NCBI RefSeq assembly: GCF_002095535.1
Contig: NZ_MLJI01000001.1
Coordinates: 2,655,832 to 2,719,831, forward strand
Reading direction: 5' to 3'
Origin: Pantoea cypripedii
Lineage (GTDB): Bacteria > Pseudomonadota > Gammaproteobacteria > Enterobacterales > Enterobacteriaceae
DNA: 64,000 nucleotides
Below the pieces are notes generated by a model. The model ran no database searches. It was not told where the DNA came from and worked only from the letters and a program-made list of their open reading frames with translations. Below, piece by piece: positions 35,055-42,965 of the stretch (the first letter of the stretch is position 1; the number at the start of each line of letters is the position of its first letter). The translations under genes and the position numbers were made by a program.

Positions 35055-35450
35055 TCAGTTATAAGGTATGGTTTTAAGTTGTTCGACACGCTCCATATCG
35101 ATGCGGGAGATGCATGTATTATTAAGGGTATCGTGAACAATGGTTCCTTTCTCGGCGAGAAAGGATTCAAGATTACATTGACCATCACGATAGATAAGCC
35201 ATCCACGCTGGGACTTCGTGAGAATATCGAGGTAATTATTCAGGTCGACAGGTGAAGATTTGTATTCATCGCCTATTCTTTTTTTCGCCGCAAGATATTC
35301 CGTATTTAATATTTTTTCTGAAGTGATTTTTTCTTCTTTACGGCAGGCATAGTTTTCACTATCACTTACCGCATGGCTACATACATCCTGAGCATTGGCA
35401 TAACATTGATACAGAGCCAGTAAAGATGCTATTACTACGCTTTTATTCAT
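35055..35450 (-). CDS. LprI-like (DUF1311) exported protein
   Basis: A 131-residue protein with signal peptide (ending YANA). It has an LprI-type arrangement: ENYACRKEEKITSEKILN, LNTEYLAAKKRIGDEYKSS, and SQRGWLIYRDGQCNLE, with paired cysteines. Such domains include lysozyme inhibitors. It follows the four membrane immunity genes and may protect against a peptidoglycan hydrolase, as the larger LprI protein at 15577 may. It is about half that size and lacks the second domain. Confidence 0.7.
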   Translation of the reverse strand: MNKSVVIASLLALYQCYANAQDVCSHAVSDSENYACRKEEKITSEKILNTEYLAAKKRIGDEYKSSPVDLNNYLDILTKSQRGWLIYRDGQCNLESFLAEKGTIVHDTLNNTCISRIDMERVEQLKTIPYN

Positions 35451-35508
35451 GAGCCCCTCTCTCCTTTTGAGGAAATCTACTCGACAACAGGCATGTTAAA
35501 TCTACAAG

Positions 35509-35931
35509 TCACTTACACGCATGAATAAAAACCACCATAAAAGTAAAAAATAAAGCCGTAATAAAATAAATCACCCTATACAAATGCAACAACCCTTTCA
35601 TCCAACCTATTTTATAACTGGGTTGTTTTTGAACAAACTCATACGCTTCCCTCCTGACAAATTCATTACGCGAAAATCGTATTTTCTCACCGCGATACAA
35701 ACGCATAAAAAAAGCAAGCTTCTGATAATTAGCATAGAAACCCATATGACTAGCAACTTTGGTGGTAAGATCTAACTGCAGCCCTGCTTGTTCATACTCA
35801 TCTAAAAAATCATCATATTTGTTTTTATTTCTCTTAAAAACAAAGTTCGCATATATATGCAAAAGCCCAATCAAAAAGAACAAAAATACGCTTCCGTACA
35901 TAAAAAAATTACACATATTAACCTGACTCAT
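35509..35931 (-). CDS. membrane immunity-type protein, paralogue 4 of 4
   Basis: A 140-residue protein with one TM helix near each end (MYGSVFLFFLIGLLHIYANF and YRVIYFITALFFTFMVVFIH) and a cytoplasmic middle. The middle has GLQLDLTTKVASHMGFYANY and FFMRLYRGEKIRFSRNEFV, near-identical to the paralogue next to the effector (36882). It is the most distant of the four copies from the effector gene. Inner-membrane location fits immunity to a pore-forming toxin. The start could also be the ATG five codons in. Confidence 0.65.
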   Translation of the reverse strand: MSQVNMCNFFMYGSVFLFFLIGLLHIYANFVFKRNKNKYDDFLDEYEQAGLQLDLTTKVASHMGFYANYQKLAFFMRLYRGEKIRFSRNEFVRREAYEFVQKQPSYKIGWMKGLLHLYRVIYFITALFFTFMVVFIHACK

Positions 35932-35941
35932 CCTTGATAAT

Positions 35942-36367
35942 TCAAAAATACAAAAATCTCCAGATCAAAGCGACCACAACGAACAACCCGGCCATACAGA
36001 AAGCGAACATATTTATTCGATGAAGTTTAATGATCCAGCCAATCCTATCCTCCGGGAGCTCCTGAACAAACTGATATGTTTCAGCACTTACCACCTCATT
36101 TTTCTTGTAATACCACTTCTTCCCATAGTAGAGACGGGCAAAATACATGATTTTAAACTCATTAAAGAAACATCCAAAATGAGTGGAGATACTGGTTATT
36201 ATATCTAATTGCAAGCCTTCACTACCAAAATCCTTTAATAAAGAATCATAGATTCTGGCATTACTTTTGAATAGAAAAACCCCATACAGATGAATACTGA
36301 AAGTCAGAAGTAATAAAAAAAATTGTAAGCAAAGTAGGAAATCATAAAAAGCATCGTATTTATCCAC
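35942..36367 (-). CDS. membrane immunity-type protein, paralogue 3 of 4
   Basis: A 141-residue paralogue with the same plan: N-terminal TM (FLLCLQFFLLLLTFSIHLYG), middle with GLQLDIITSISTHFG and YFARLYYGKKWYYKKNEVV, and C-terminal TM (MFAFCMAGLFVVVALIWRFL). It is more diverged from the first and fourth copies than these are from each other. Ten bases separate it from copy 4. Confidence 0.65.
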   Translation of the reverse strand: MDKYDAFYDFLLCLQFFLLLLTFSIHLYGVFLFKSNARIYDSLLKDFGSEGLQLDIITSISTHFGCFFNEFKIMYFARLYYGKKWYYKKNEVVSAETYQFVQELPEDRIGWIIKLHRINMFAFCMAGLFVVVALIWRFLYF

Positions 36368-36394
36368 GACAGTACCTACCTCACCACCGTTGAG

Positions 36395-36808
36395 CTACTT
36401 CAGAAAAGAATTGGATATAAAACTTAAAGCAACAGCAAGAAACAGCACCGTAAAACTGGCAACATTTAACTTATGCAAACTCAATACCCAGGAAATTCTG
36501 CTCAGCGGCTGGCTTTTAACAAACAAGTTAGCTTCTTCACTCACGGGTTTATTTCTATCCAGATAAATTTTCTTTCCGTGATAAACATCAACAAAATAAG
36601 CTATTTTATGTGCATTAAACATTGGACCAAGAAAATATGCAAAATTCGTGATGATATCCAACTGCATACCGCGCTGTCTGAAGTCGATTAATAAAGATTC
36701 GTACTTACTTTGATTTTTTTTGAAAACAAAATAAGCGACCACCTGCGAAGCGAAAGCAATAAAATATAACACCAGAGATAAATATAGGAAAAAATCAGCC
36801 AATGTCAT
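36395..36808 (-). CDS. membrane immunity-type protein, paralogue 2 of 4
   Basis: A 137-residue paralogue: N-terminal TM (FFLYLSLVLYFIAFASQVVA), middle with GMQLDIITNFAYFLG and YFVDVYHGKKIYLDRNKPV, SEEANLFVKSQP, and C-terminal TM (VASFTVLFLAVALSFI). It keeps the QLDI-T, Y-x-G-x-K and F-V-x-x-x-P pattern shared by all four, but few other residues, so the family may cover several toxin variants. Confidence 0.65.
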   Translation of the reverse strand: MTLADFFLYLSLVLYFIAFASQVVAYFVFKKNQSKYESLLIDFRQRGMQLDIITNFAYFLGPMFNAHKIAYFVDVYHGKKIYLDRNKPVSEEANLFVKSQPLSRISWVLSLHKLNVASFTVLFLAVALSFISNSFLK

Positions 36809-36881
36809 AATAACTCCTCCACCAACGTATTCAACATACCTTTTAAGATAAAAAGAGTGTGACTTTTGGGGTAAAGGGTTA

Positions 36882-37295
36882 TTAATTTAATACATATGAA
36901 AACACCACCAGAAATACAGAAAATATAGCCGTTAATAAATAAATAACTTTATAGAAATTGAGCAACTCCAACATCCATGTTATTTTTTCATAAGGTTGTC
37001 CCTGAACGAAATCGTAAGCCTCTTGCTTAACATATTCTTTTTTCGAAAAGCGCATCTTCACACCGCGGTATAATCGGATAAAAAATGCGAGCTTTTGATA
37101 GTTTGCATAAAAACCCATAAATCCTGAAACTCTTGTTGTTAAATCCAACGGCAACCCTGCTTGCTGATATTCGCCGACAAACTGATCATATTTGTCTTTG
37201 TTTTTTCTAAAGATTGCCGCTGCACAAATATGCAAAACACCAATTAAAAAGAATAAAAATACAGAGCCATACATGAAAAAATTATAAATCGTCAT
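36882..37295 (-). CDS. membrane immunity protein coupled to the effector, paralogue 1 of 4
   Basis: A 137-residue paralogue: N-terminal TM (MYGSVFLFFLIGVLHICAAA), middle with LPLDLTTRVSGFMGFYANY and FFIRLYRGVKMRFSKKEYV, and C-terminal TM (YLLTAIFSVFLVVFSYVL). Its ATG overlaps the stop of the upstream effector gene by four bases, so it is the likely cognate immunity gene. Two TM helices and a soluble middle suit a protein that blocks a channel in the inner membrane. Confidence 0.75.
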   Translation of the reverse strand: MTIYNFFMYGSVFLFFLIGVLHICAAAIFRKNKDKYDQFVGEYQQAGLPLDLTTRVSGFMGFYANYQKLAFFIRLYRGVKMRFSKKEYVKQEAYDFVQGQPYEKITWMLELLNFYKVIYLLTAIFSVFLVVFSYVLN

Positions 37296-38287
37296 AAAAT
37301 CTTATCCATCAAAATACTGGTCCCTGTTTCTGCTGCTTTACTAAGACCATACCCCCCAGCAGCCGCACCTATAATTCCACATGCTAACGCAGCAACCCCG
37401 CCAGTTGCTGCACCTAAAACCACACAGGCACCTGTTGCTATCAATGCGGAAAATGCGCCACCATAAATGCCTGCCGCAGTGCTGGCAGCAAACTGGGTGT
37501 ATTTACTTACCGCAACCTTAGCACATTCATCTCTGCGGTCTACGGTGCAGGCATCATAAACATCATTTGTCGTATTCAGCGCACTAAATCCAATCGATAC
37601 CCAGCCACCCATTTTCATAAACTTTGCGGCCTTCGCGGCACCATCAACGTAGGTGGAGTAACCACGAATCGTGCCAACGCCCGCACTCTCCCAGTCGTGG
37701 ACAATCGCTGAACTGGACAGGTTTAAAGCGTGTTTTAACTTCTGATAAGGCTGTAATTTCAGTACCAGACGGGAAAATTTATTTAACAGCACATCAAGTT
37801 CGCCAAACAAACGACGACGTTCAACAAAGAACTGCTCGCCGATAAGCGTACCCGCCGTCAGGTATTGGTTGCGGTAAGCGACCTCAATGGCAGTCAGTTT
37901 TTTGCCAATCTCCGCGAAATATTTCTCTCCGGCATCACCGATAACACCCGATGATTTGTCCATAAAGTTGGTGATTGCTGCAATCGAAGCGTAATGCTGA
38001 TGGAAAAAGCTGGCTTCATCTGCAGAGAGATGACCCAGGCTGTTATTGGTCGCAGTTTTTGCCGCTTTCAACGCATTCATGGCTGCCGGGCTATTATTAC
38101 CGTAGGGATCGGCTACTATCAGTATCTGCCCTGGCTTTGCCCAGGCGACATCCGCATTTAATTGCAAAAAGTAATTGGCCGCCGCAATATTGCGGTTTCC
38201 GAACAGAAACATCGCCTGTTCTGTCAGTCTGCCGGGACGTTGCACCACACAAAAACCCGGTTCAACCATGCTATTTCCGCTCATCAC
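37292..38287 (-). CDS. putative pore-forming T6SS effector, Hcp-linked
   Basis: A 331-residue protein of no recognised family. Residues ~1-65 form a small domain with ADVAWAKPGQILIVADP, which looks LysM-like or a loading domain. Residues 70-220 are helical and amphipathic. Residues ~268-318 form a glycine/alanine-rich hydrophobic hairpin (TAAGIYGGAFSALIATGACV, then GGVAALACGIIGAAAGGYG) as in pore-forming toxins; another weaker one lies at 222-242. It sits directly behind hcp and before four membrane proteins, the first overlapping its stop. The Hcp neighbour suggests delivery through the Hcp tube. No signal peptide. Function is inferred; Ssp6-like pore formers are the nearest known idea. Confidence 0.65.
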   Translation of the reverse strand: MMSGNSMVEPGFCVVQRPGRLTEQAMFLFGNRNIAAANYFLQLNADVAWAKPGQILIVADPYGNNSPAAMNALKAAKTATNNSLGHLSADEASFFHQHYASIAAITNFMDKSSGVIGDAGEKYFAEIGKKLTAIEVAYRNQYLTAGTLIGEQFFVERRRLFGELDVLLNKFSRLVLKLQPYQKLKHALNLSSSAIVHDWESAGVGTIRGYSTYVDGAAKAAKFMKMGGWVSIGFSALNTTNDVYDACTVDRRDECAKVAVSKYTQFAASTAAGIYGGAFSALIATGACVVLGAATGGVAALACGIIGAAAGGYGLSKAAETGTSILMDKIL

Positions 38288-38364
38288 AATATCCTTTTGC
38301 TATTAAATACAGTTATTTTTTAATATTGAATAAAGCGGCCCCGTAAGGCCGCCTTATAAAACAA

Positions 38365-38847
38365 TTATGACTCTTTGTTTTCTTTAATATTCCAGCCAGC
38401 GCTGCTCTCAGCACCTTTACCACCAGAAGAACTTTGCTCCCAGTATTGCTGTTTCACTTTCGCTGCCTGGAAACCGTAGGTCACAGCCAGAGTGTCGCCA
38501 TTGGCAGCACCGGTGTAATCCAGACGAGAAACCAGCACGTCTTCCAGCGTGATACGCGCATATTCAACCTGAGAACCACCGGCTTTGCACACGGACAGTT
38601 CCACTTTAGTCACGTGTTTACCGTTCGCACAGTACTTCAGAATAGCGGAGGTGGATTTGTCGATCAGGGCATTCACGCTCAGATCATTAAAATTCACTTT
38701 ACCGGCACCGCCGCCGCCGCCGACTGCCATATTGCCAGGCTGAGTTGCCCCCCAGCTAAAGGAGGTAATATCAGTCCAGCCGGTGTGATTAGAGTCCTTT
38801 GACTCACCCGTCACACCATCAACTTTCAAAAACATATCAATAGCCAT
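38365..38847 (-). CDS. tssD: T6SS tube protein Hcp (TssD)
   Basis: A 160-residue Hcp with typical start AIDMFLKVDGVTGESKD, FSWGATQPGN, ALIDKSTSAILKYCANGKHV, and ending near VTYGFQAAKVKQQYWEQ. It is secreted and builds the inner tube; it can also carry small effectors in its lumen. A 257-base gap follows tssC, so hcp may have its own promoter, and the effector gene begins 77 bases after its stop. Confidence 0.96.
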   Translation of the reverse strand: MAIDMFLKVDGVTGESKDSNHTGWTDITSFSWGATQPGNMAVGGGGGAGKVNFNDLSVNALIDKSTSAILKYCANGKHVTKVELSVCKAGGSQVEYARITLEDVLVSRLDYTGAANGDTLAVTYGFQAAKVKQQYWEQSSSGGKGAESSAGWNIKENKES

Positions 38848-39104
38848 AATTATCTTCTCTTGCTTGATTTACGTTTTGCTTTGAAAAAGCATCGTTATGG
38901 CAAACAGGAAAGCATGGGGCTGAATAAAACAGTCCATATTTTACCTCTGCCTCGTGTTCTGAATAGCGCTACATGTGTTATTCAGAGGGGTTCTTATTAC
39001 ATATACAGGTAATAAGAATGCGGCTCAGAGAAACAGGGAAACTGATTCTCTGAATAATTCCATATTAAAAATGCAAGTCCGTTTAATCCTTTACCGCGTA
39101 ATAA

Positions 39105-40604
39105 TTATTTATCATTCGATTTCAGCGACGGCAATTTTGATACCAGTCGCAGTGATACCGTCAAACCTTCCAGCTGGTAATGCGGACGCAGGAAGAATTT
39201 CGCCGCGTAATAACCCGGATTATCTTCCTGTTCTTCAACATTCACCTCAGCTGCTGCCAACGGCTTACGTGATTTGGTTTCCTGGGATGAGTTAGCCGGA
39301 TCACCGTCTACATAGTTCATCACCCAATCGTTCAGCCAGCGCTCCATCTCATCGCGCTCACGGAAGGAACCAATTTTGTCGCGCACGATGCATTTCAGAT
39401 AGTGAGCAAAGCGGCAGCAGGCAAACAGATACGGCAGACGAGCTGCCAGACGCGCATTGGCCGTCGCATCAGGGTCATGATATTCAGCCGGTTTCTGCAG
39501 CGACTGCGCACCAATAAAGGCGGCGAAGTCAGAGTTTTTACGGTGCACCAGCGGCATAAAGCCATTTTTCGCCAGCTCGGCTTCACGGCGATCGCTGATG
39601 GCAATTTCGGTCGGACATTTCATATCCACGCCGCCATCGTCGCTCGGGAAGGTATGGCAAGGCAGATTTTCTACTGCCCCGCCCGATTCCACACCGCGAA
39701 TGGAGGTACACCAGCCGTACTCTTTAAACGAACGGTTAATGTTGGCCGCCATCGCATAAGCCGCGTTGCTCCAGGCGTAATTGTTATGATCGGAACCGTC
39801 GGTCTTTTCTTCGAAATCAAAGCTGTCGACCGGATTGGTGCGTATACCATACGGCAGACGCGCCAGGAAACGCGGCATCACCAGACCGAGGTAACGCGAA
39901 TCTTCTGATTCACGCAGGCTGCGCCAGGCCGCGTATTCCGTGTTCTGGAAGATCTTGGTCAGATCGCGTGGATTGGCCAGTTCCTGCCAGGACTCCATCT
40001 GCATCACTTCCGGTGCCGCACCGGTAATAAATGGACAGTGCGCGGCTGCGCCGATACGTGCCATTTCGCCCAGCAGCTCCACATCCTGCGGACCGTGGTC
40101 GAAGTAGTAATCGCCCACCAGGCAACCAAAGGGTTCGCCACCAAACTGACCATATTCCTGCTCATAAACTTTCTTGAACAGCGGGCTACGATCCCAGCCA
40201 ACACCTTTGTAACGCTTCAGGGTGCGTCCCAGCTCCTGCTTGGAGATGCTCATAAAACGGATTTTCAGCATCTCATCGGTTTCGGTGTTGTTCACCAGAT
40301 AATTCAGACCACGCCAGGCGCTTTCCAGTTTCTGAAATTCATCGTGATGAATAATCTGGTTAATCTGCTGCGATAATTTCTCGTCAATTTCCGCGATCAG
40401 CGACTGAATGGTGCGATAAGAATCGTTTGAGATGGTCACGGTATTTTCCAGCGCCTGATGCGCCAGAGTTTTTACCGCGTTTTCTACCGCTTCCCGTGCC
40501 TGATCGTTTTTCGGGCGGAACTCTTTACTGAGTAACGCACTAAACTCATCCTGGCTAAAGCTGGTGCCACTCTGTAGTTGCTGCTGTTCGGTGCTCTGGC
40601 TCAT
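39105..40604 (-). CDS. tssC: T6SS sheath protein TssC
   Basis: A 499-residue TssC (VipB/EvpB). Family segments: FQKLESAWRGLNYLVNNTET, QEYGQFGGEPFGCLVGDYYF, RFLARLPYG and CRFAHYLKCIVRDKIGSF. It forms the contractile sheath with TssB, encoded 2 bases upstream. Confidence 0.97.
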   Translation of the reverse strand: MSQSTEQQQLQSGTSFSQDEFSALLSKEFRPKNDQAREAVENAVKTLAHQALENTVTISNDSYRTIQSLIAEIDEKLSQQINQIIHHDEFQKLESAWRGLNYLVNNTETDEMLKIRFMSISKQELGRTLKRYKGVGWDRSPLFKKVYEQEYGQFGGEPFGCLVGDYYFDHGPQDVELLGEMARIGAAAHCPFITGAAPEVMQMESWQELANPRDLTKIFQNTEYAAWRSLRESEDSRYLGLVMPRFLARLPYGIRTNPVDSFDFEEKTDGSDHNNYAWSNAAYAMAANINRSFKEYGWCTSIRGVESGGAVENLPCHTFPSDDGGVDMKCPTEIAISDRREAELAKNGFMPLVHRKNSDFAAFIGAQSLQKPAEYHDPDATANARLAARLPYLFACCRFAHYLKCIVRDKIGSFRERDEMERWLNDWVMNYVDGDPANSSQETKSRKPLAAAEVNVEEQEDNPGYYAAKFFLRPHYQLEGLTVSLRLVSKLPSLKSNDK

Positions 40605-40606
40605 GA

Positions 40607-41134
40607 TTACTCCTCCTTCCCTTCTGCTGCGTCAGCCTGCTTTGGCAGATGCGTCAGCGCCTGCAACAGCGTGGGATCATGCAGAATCTTGCCAATCAAC
40701 TCTTCCGCACCGTTTTTACCATCCATATAGGTCAGCAAGTTGGCGAGTTGAGTACGTGCTTCCAGCAGTTTGTTGAGCGGCTCAACATGACGGGCAATCG
40801 CATCGGGCGAGAAATCATCCATGCTTTCGAAAGTCAGTTCGATATTGAGTTTGCCCTCGCCGCTCAGGGTGTTGTCCACCTGGAACGCAGCACGAGGCTT
40901 CATCGCTTTCATGCGCTCGTCAAAATTATCAATATCGATCTCAAGGAATTTACGATCATCAACGGCTGCCTGCGGTTCCAGCGGCTTGCCTGCGAGGTCT
41001 GCCAGCACGCCCATGACGAACGGCAGCTGAATTTTGCGCTCCGCGCCATAGATCTCCACGTCATATTCGATCTGAACGCGAGGCGCGCGATTGCGGGCGA
41101 TAAATTTCTGCCCACTGGATTTCATTGTGGCCAT
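40607..41134 (-). CDS. tssB: T6SS sheath protein TssB
   Basis: A 175-residue TssB (VipA) with SSGQKFIARNRAPRVQIEYD, LPFVMGVLADLAGKP and the family segment PRAAFQVDNTLSGEGKL. The ATG at 41132-41134 is preferred over one four codons upstream because TATGGAGAAAACC gives GGAGA at the right distance. It pairs with TssC in the sheath and, where TagJ is present, binds it through its N-terminal part. Confidence 0.96.
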   Translation of the reverse strand: MATMKSSGQKFIARNRAPRVQIEYDVEIYGAERKIQLPFVMGVLADLAGKPLEPQAAVDDRKFLEIDIDNFDERMKAMKPRAAFQVDNTLSGEGKLNIELTFESMDDFSPDAIARHVEPLNKLLEARTQLANLLTYMDGKNGAEELIGKILHDPTLLQALTHLPKQADAAEGKEE

Positions 41135-41203
41135 GGTTTTCTCCATAAATGATGCGCGGGTAAAGGCGCAGGTCTCACTGCGTGATGAAGAGGTAAACGC
41201 GCG

Positions 41204-42226
41204 TTAGTTACGGCGTCCGAAAATATTTTCCAGTTGGTGAACCCCGTCCGGGGCCAGATCACGGATGATGTCCATAAAGTCGAGCTCGATCAGTCGTTGT
41301 ACACGATCAATCATCAGCGGTGCCGGATGGCTGGGTTCATGCTGGCTGAAGTATTGCTTCACCTTTTCCAGCATCAGCTGTGCATCGGCGCGGGTGCTGA
41401 GTTGCGCGCTGCGCCAGTCAGGTGCGTTGCGTGCCGCACCAGCGGCGGCAGCCGGGGAAGATTCATCTCCGACCTGATCAGCGGTAGCATCAGGTTGCAT
41501 CGCCCCCAAATCACTGGGCTGAGCCAGCTCCGCCAGCAGTGCAAAACTTTTCTGCAACTGCGCCATATCAGGCGCTGCGGTTTCATCCAGACGTTCCACC
41601 AGGATTTCGCGGATAGCTTGCAGACGCGCATTAATACTCAGCACCGCTTCAGCCGCAGGTTGCCCTGGCTGTGCCAGTTCATCCCGCAAGCGCGCCATGC
41701 CGCCGGGGTAATCAGCAATTTCCGCTTTACTGCCGTCGCACAGGGCGGCGGCATCGCGCAGGATGATGCCATCGGAAGCATGGCGTAACAGCCAGGCCTG
41801 ACGTACTGCCGCTGTCAGCGAAGATTGATCTCCCAGCAGCGCCAGCGCGTTAATACGATAGAAGGGATCCTGCTCGCCATCCTCTTCCAGACGGGGCCAG
41901 AGCGGTTCCCAATACAGCAGCAGGGCCTGTTCAATCAGTTTCAGCCCCTGGGCATACCCCGGCAGTCCCTGGAGATTGGCCCACGCCTGCGTCAGTGCCA
42001 GCATCACGCGCAAATCTTTGCTGCGACTAAGCAACTCAGTCGCCAGTTTTTCTACCCGGTTCCAGTCAGCCGCTTCTGCCGGGATGATAGTGTCACCAAA
42101 TTGCTGTTCCGCCTTACCGGCACTGGCCTGCTCCATCGCCTGATAATCTGCGTGGTATTCCAGGTTTTCACCGCAGGGATGGTCATTGCTGACTGGTGCC
42201 AGCAGCTCCTCAATATTGATCGTCAT
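41204..42226 (-). CDS. tssA: T6SS baseplate/cap protein TssA
   Basis: A 340-residue TssA with the ImpA N-terminal domain (LLAPVSNDHPCGENLEYHAD and DWNRVEKLATELLSRSKDLR). The shorter C-terminal domain ends YFSQHEPSHPAPLMIDRVQR, then DLAPDGVHQLENIFG, a common TssA ending. It directs sheath polymerisation and caps its distal end. It starts 11 bases after tagF. Confidence 0.94.
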   Translation of the reverse strand: MTINIEELLAPVSNDHPCGENLEYHADYQAMEQASAGKAEQQFGDTIIPAEAADWNRVEKLATELLSRSKDLRVMLALTQAWANLQGLPGYAQGLKLIEQALLLYWEPLWPRLEEDGEQDPFYRINALALLGDQSSLTAAVRQAWLLRHASDGIILRDAAALCDGSKAEIADYPGGMARLRDELAQPGQPAAEAVLSINARLQAIREILVERLDETAAPDMAQLQKSFALLAELAQPSDLGAMQPDATADQVGDESSPAAAAGAARNAPDWRSAQLSTRADAQLMLEKVKQYFSQHEPSHPAPLMIDRVQRLIELDFMDIIRDLAPDGVHQLENIFGRRN

Positions 42227-42237
42227 GCGGGTACACC

Positions 42238-42951
42238 TCAGGATTCAAACATCGGGGGATAAAGTCCGTTTCGTCCGGGCTTCGCGCCGCCTGCGGGATC
42301 AAACAACAGCGAAAACAGCTGCGCGGTAAAGTTGCCACTATGCACATGGGTGTACAGCGGGAATCCGTCGCTCTGATTTGTCCACCAGAAACTGGTGTAA
42401 AACTGTGGGTCGAAGCTGTCGGCTGGCAGTTGCCAGCTCAGGGTCGAGACACTTCCCCCTTCCCCGATAATCGCCAGAATATCCGATGGCTCGCCACTCG
42501 CCTGCTGCTGTGGCTGCGGAATACTGAGCAGCGCCTGATCCAGTTGCTCCGCTGTGCTGCCATCCCTCACCACCCGCAACAAGGTGTTGCCGACCTGCTG
42601 ATACCAATCACCGGAATGGGCCAGCAAAGCAGGTGACCATTCCGCAGGGCTGAAGTGGCGCAGCGCGCACAGCGGGTAGTGACGACCCACGCTATCGCGC
42701 GAGGCGGTCAGGCTGCCCATCTGGATGAGCTGGCTCCCCAGCATCGGGGGCACCACAAAATTCCAGACAGGTGCGCTCAGAAAGTCACGCGAAGGAGCGC
42801 TTTCCCCCTCGGCGCTGGTTTGCCAGTGGTGCAAACCCACCTGAAACCAGTTTGACCATTGCCGCAGCAAGGTGTCGGGAAAGCGTCGCTTCACAAAATC
42901 ACCCGCATTGGGCAGTTTGCCGTACCAGCCGGGTGCTGCGTATTGCGTCAT
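42238..42951 (-). CDS. tagF: T6SS regulator TagF
   Basis: A 237-residue TagF (ImpM) with PGWYGKLPNAGDFVKRRFP, the family start, and PVWNFVVPPMLG, RHYPLCALRHF. In Pseudomonas and Agrobacterium TagF represses assembly after translation by holding Fha; it works alongside the PpkA/PppA pathway. Here it is a free-standing gene, 14 bases after tssM. Confidence 0.93.
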   Translation of the reverse strand: MTQYAAPGWYGKLPNAGDFVKRRFPDTLLRQWSNWFQVGLHHWQTSAEGESAPSRDFLSAPVWNFVVPPMLGSQLIQMGSLTASRDSVGRHYPLCALRHFSPAEWSPALLAHSGDWYQQVGNTLLRVVRDGSTAEQLDQALLSIPQPQQQASGEPSDILAIIGEGGSVSTLSWQLPADSFDPQFYTSFWWTNQSDGFPLYTHVHSGNFTAQLFSLLFDPAGGAKPGRNGLYPPMFES

Positions 42952-42965
42952 TGTCAGGCTCCAAT

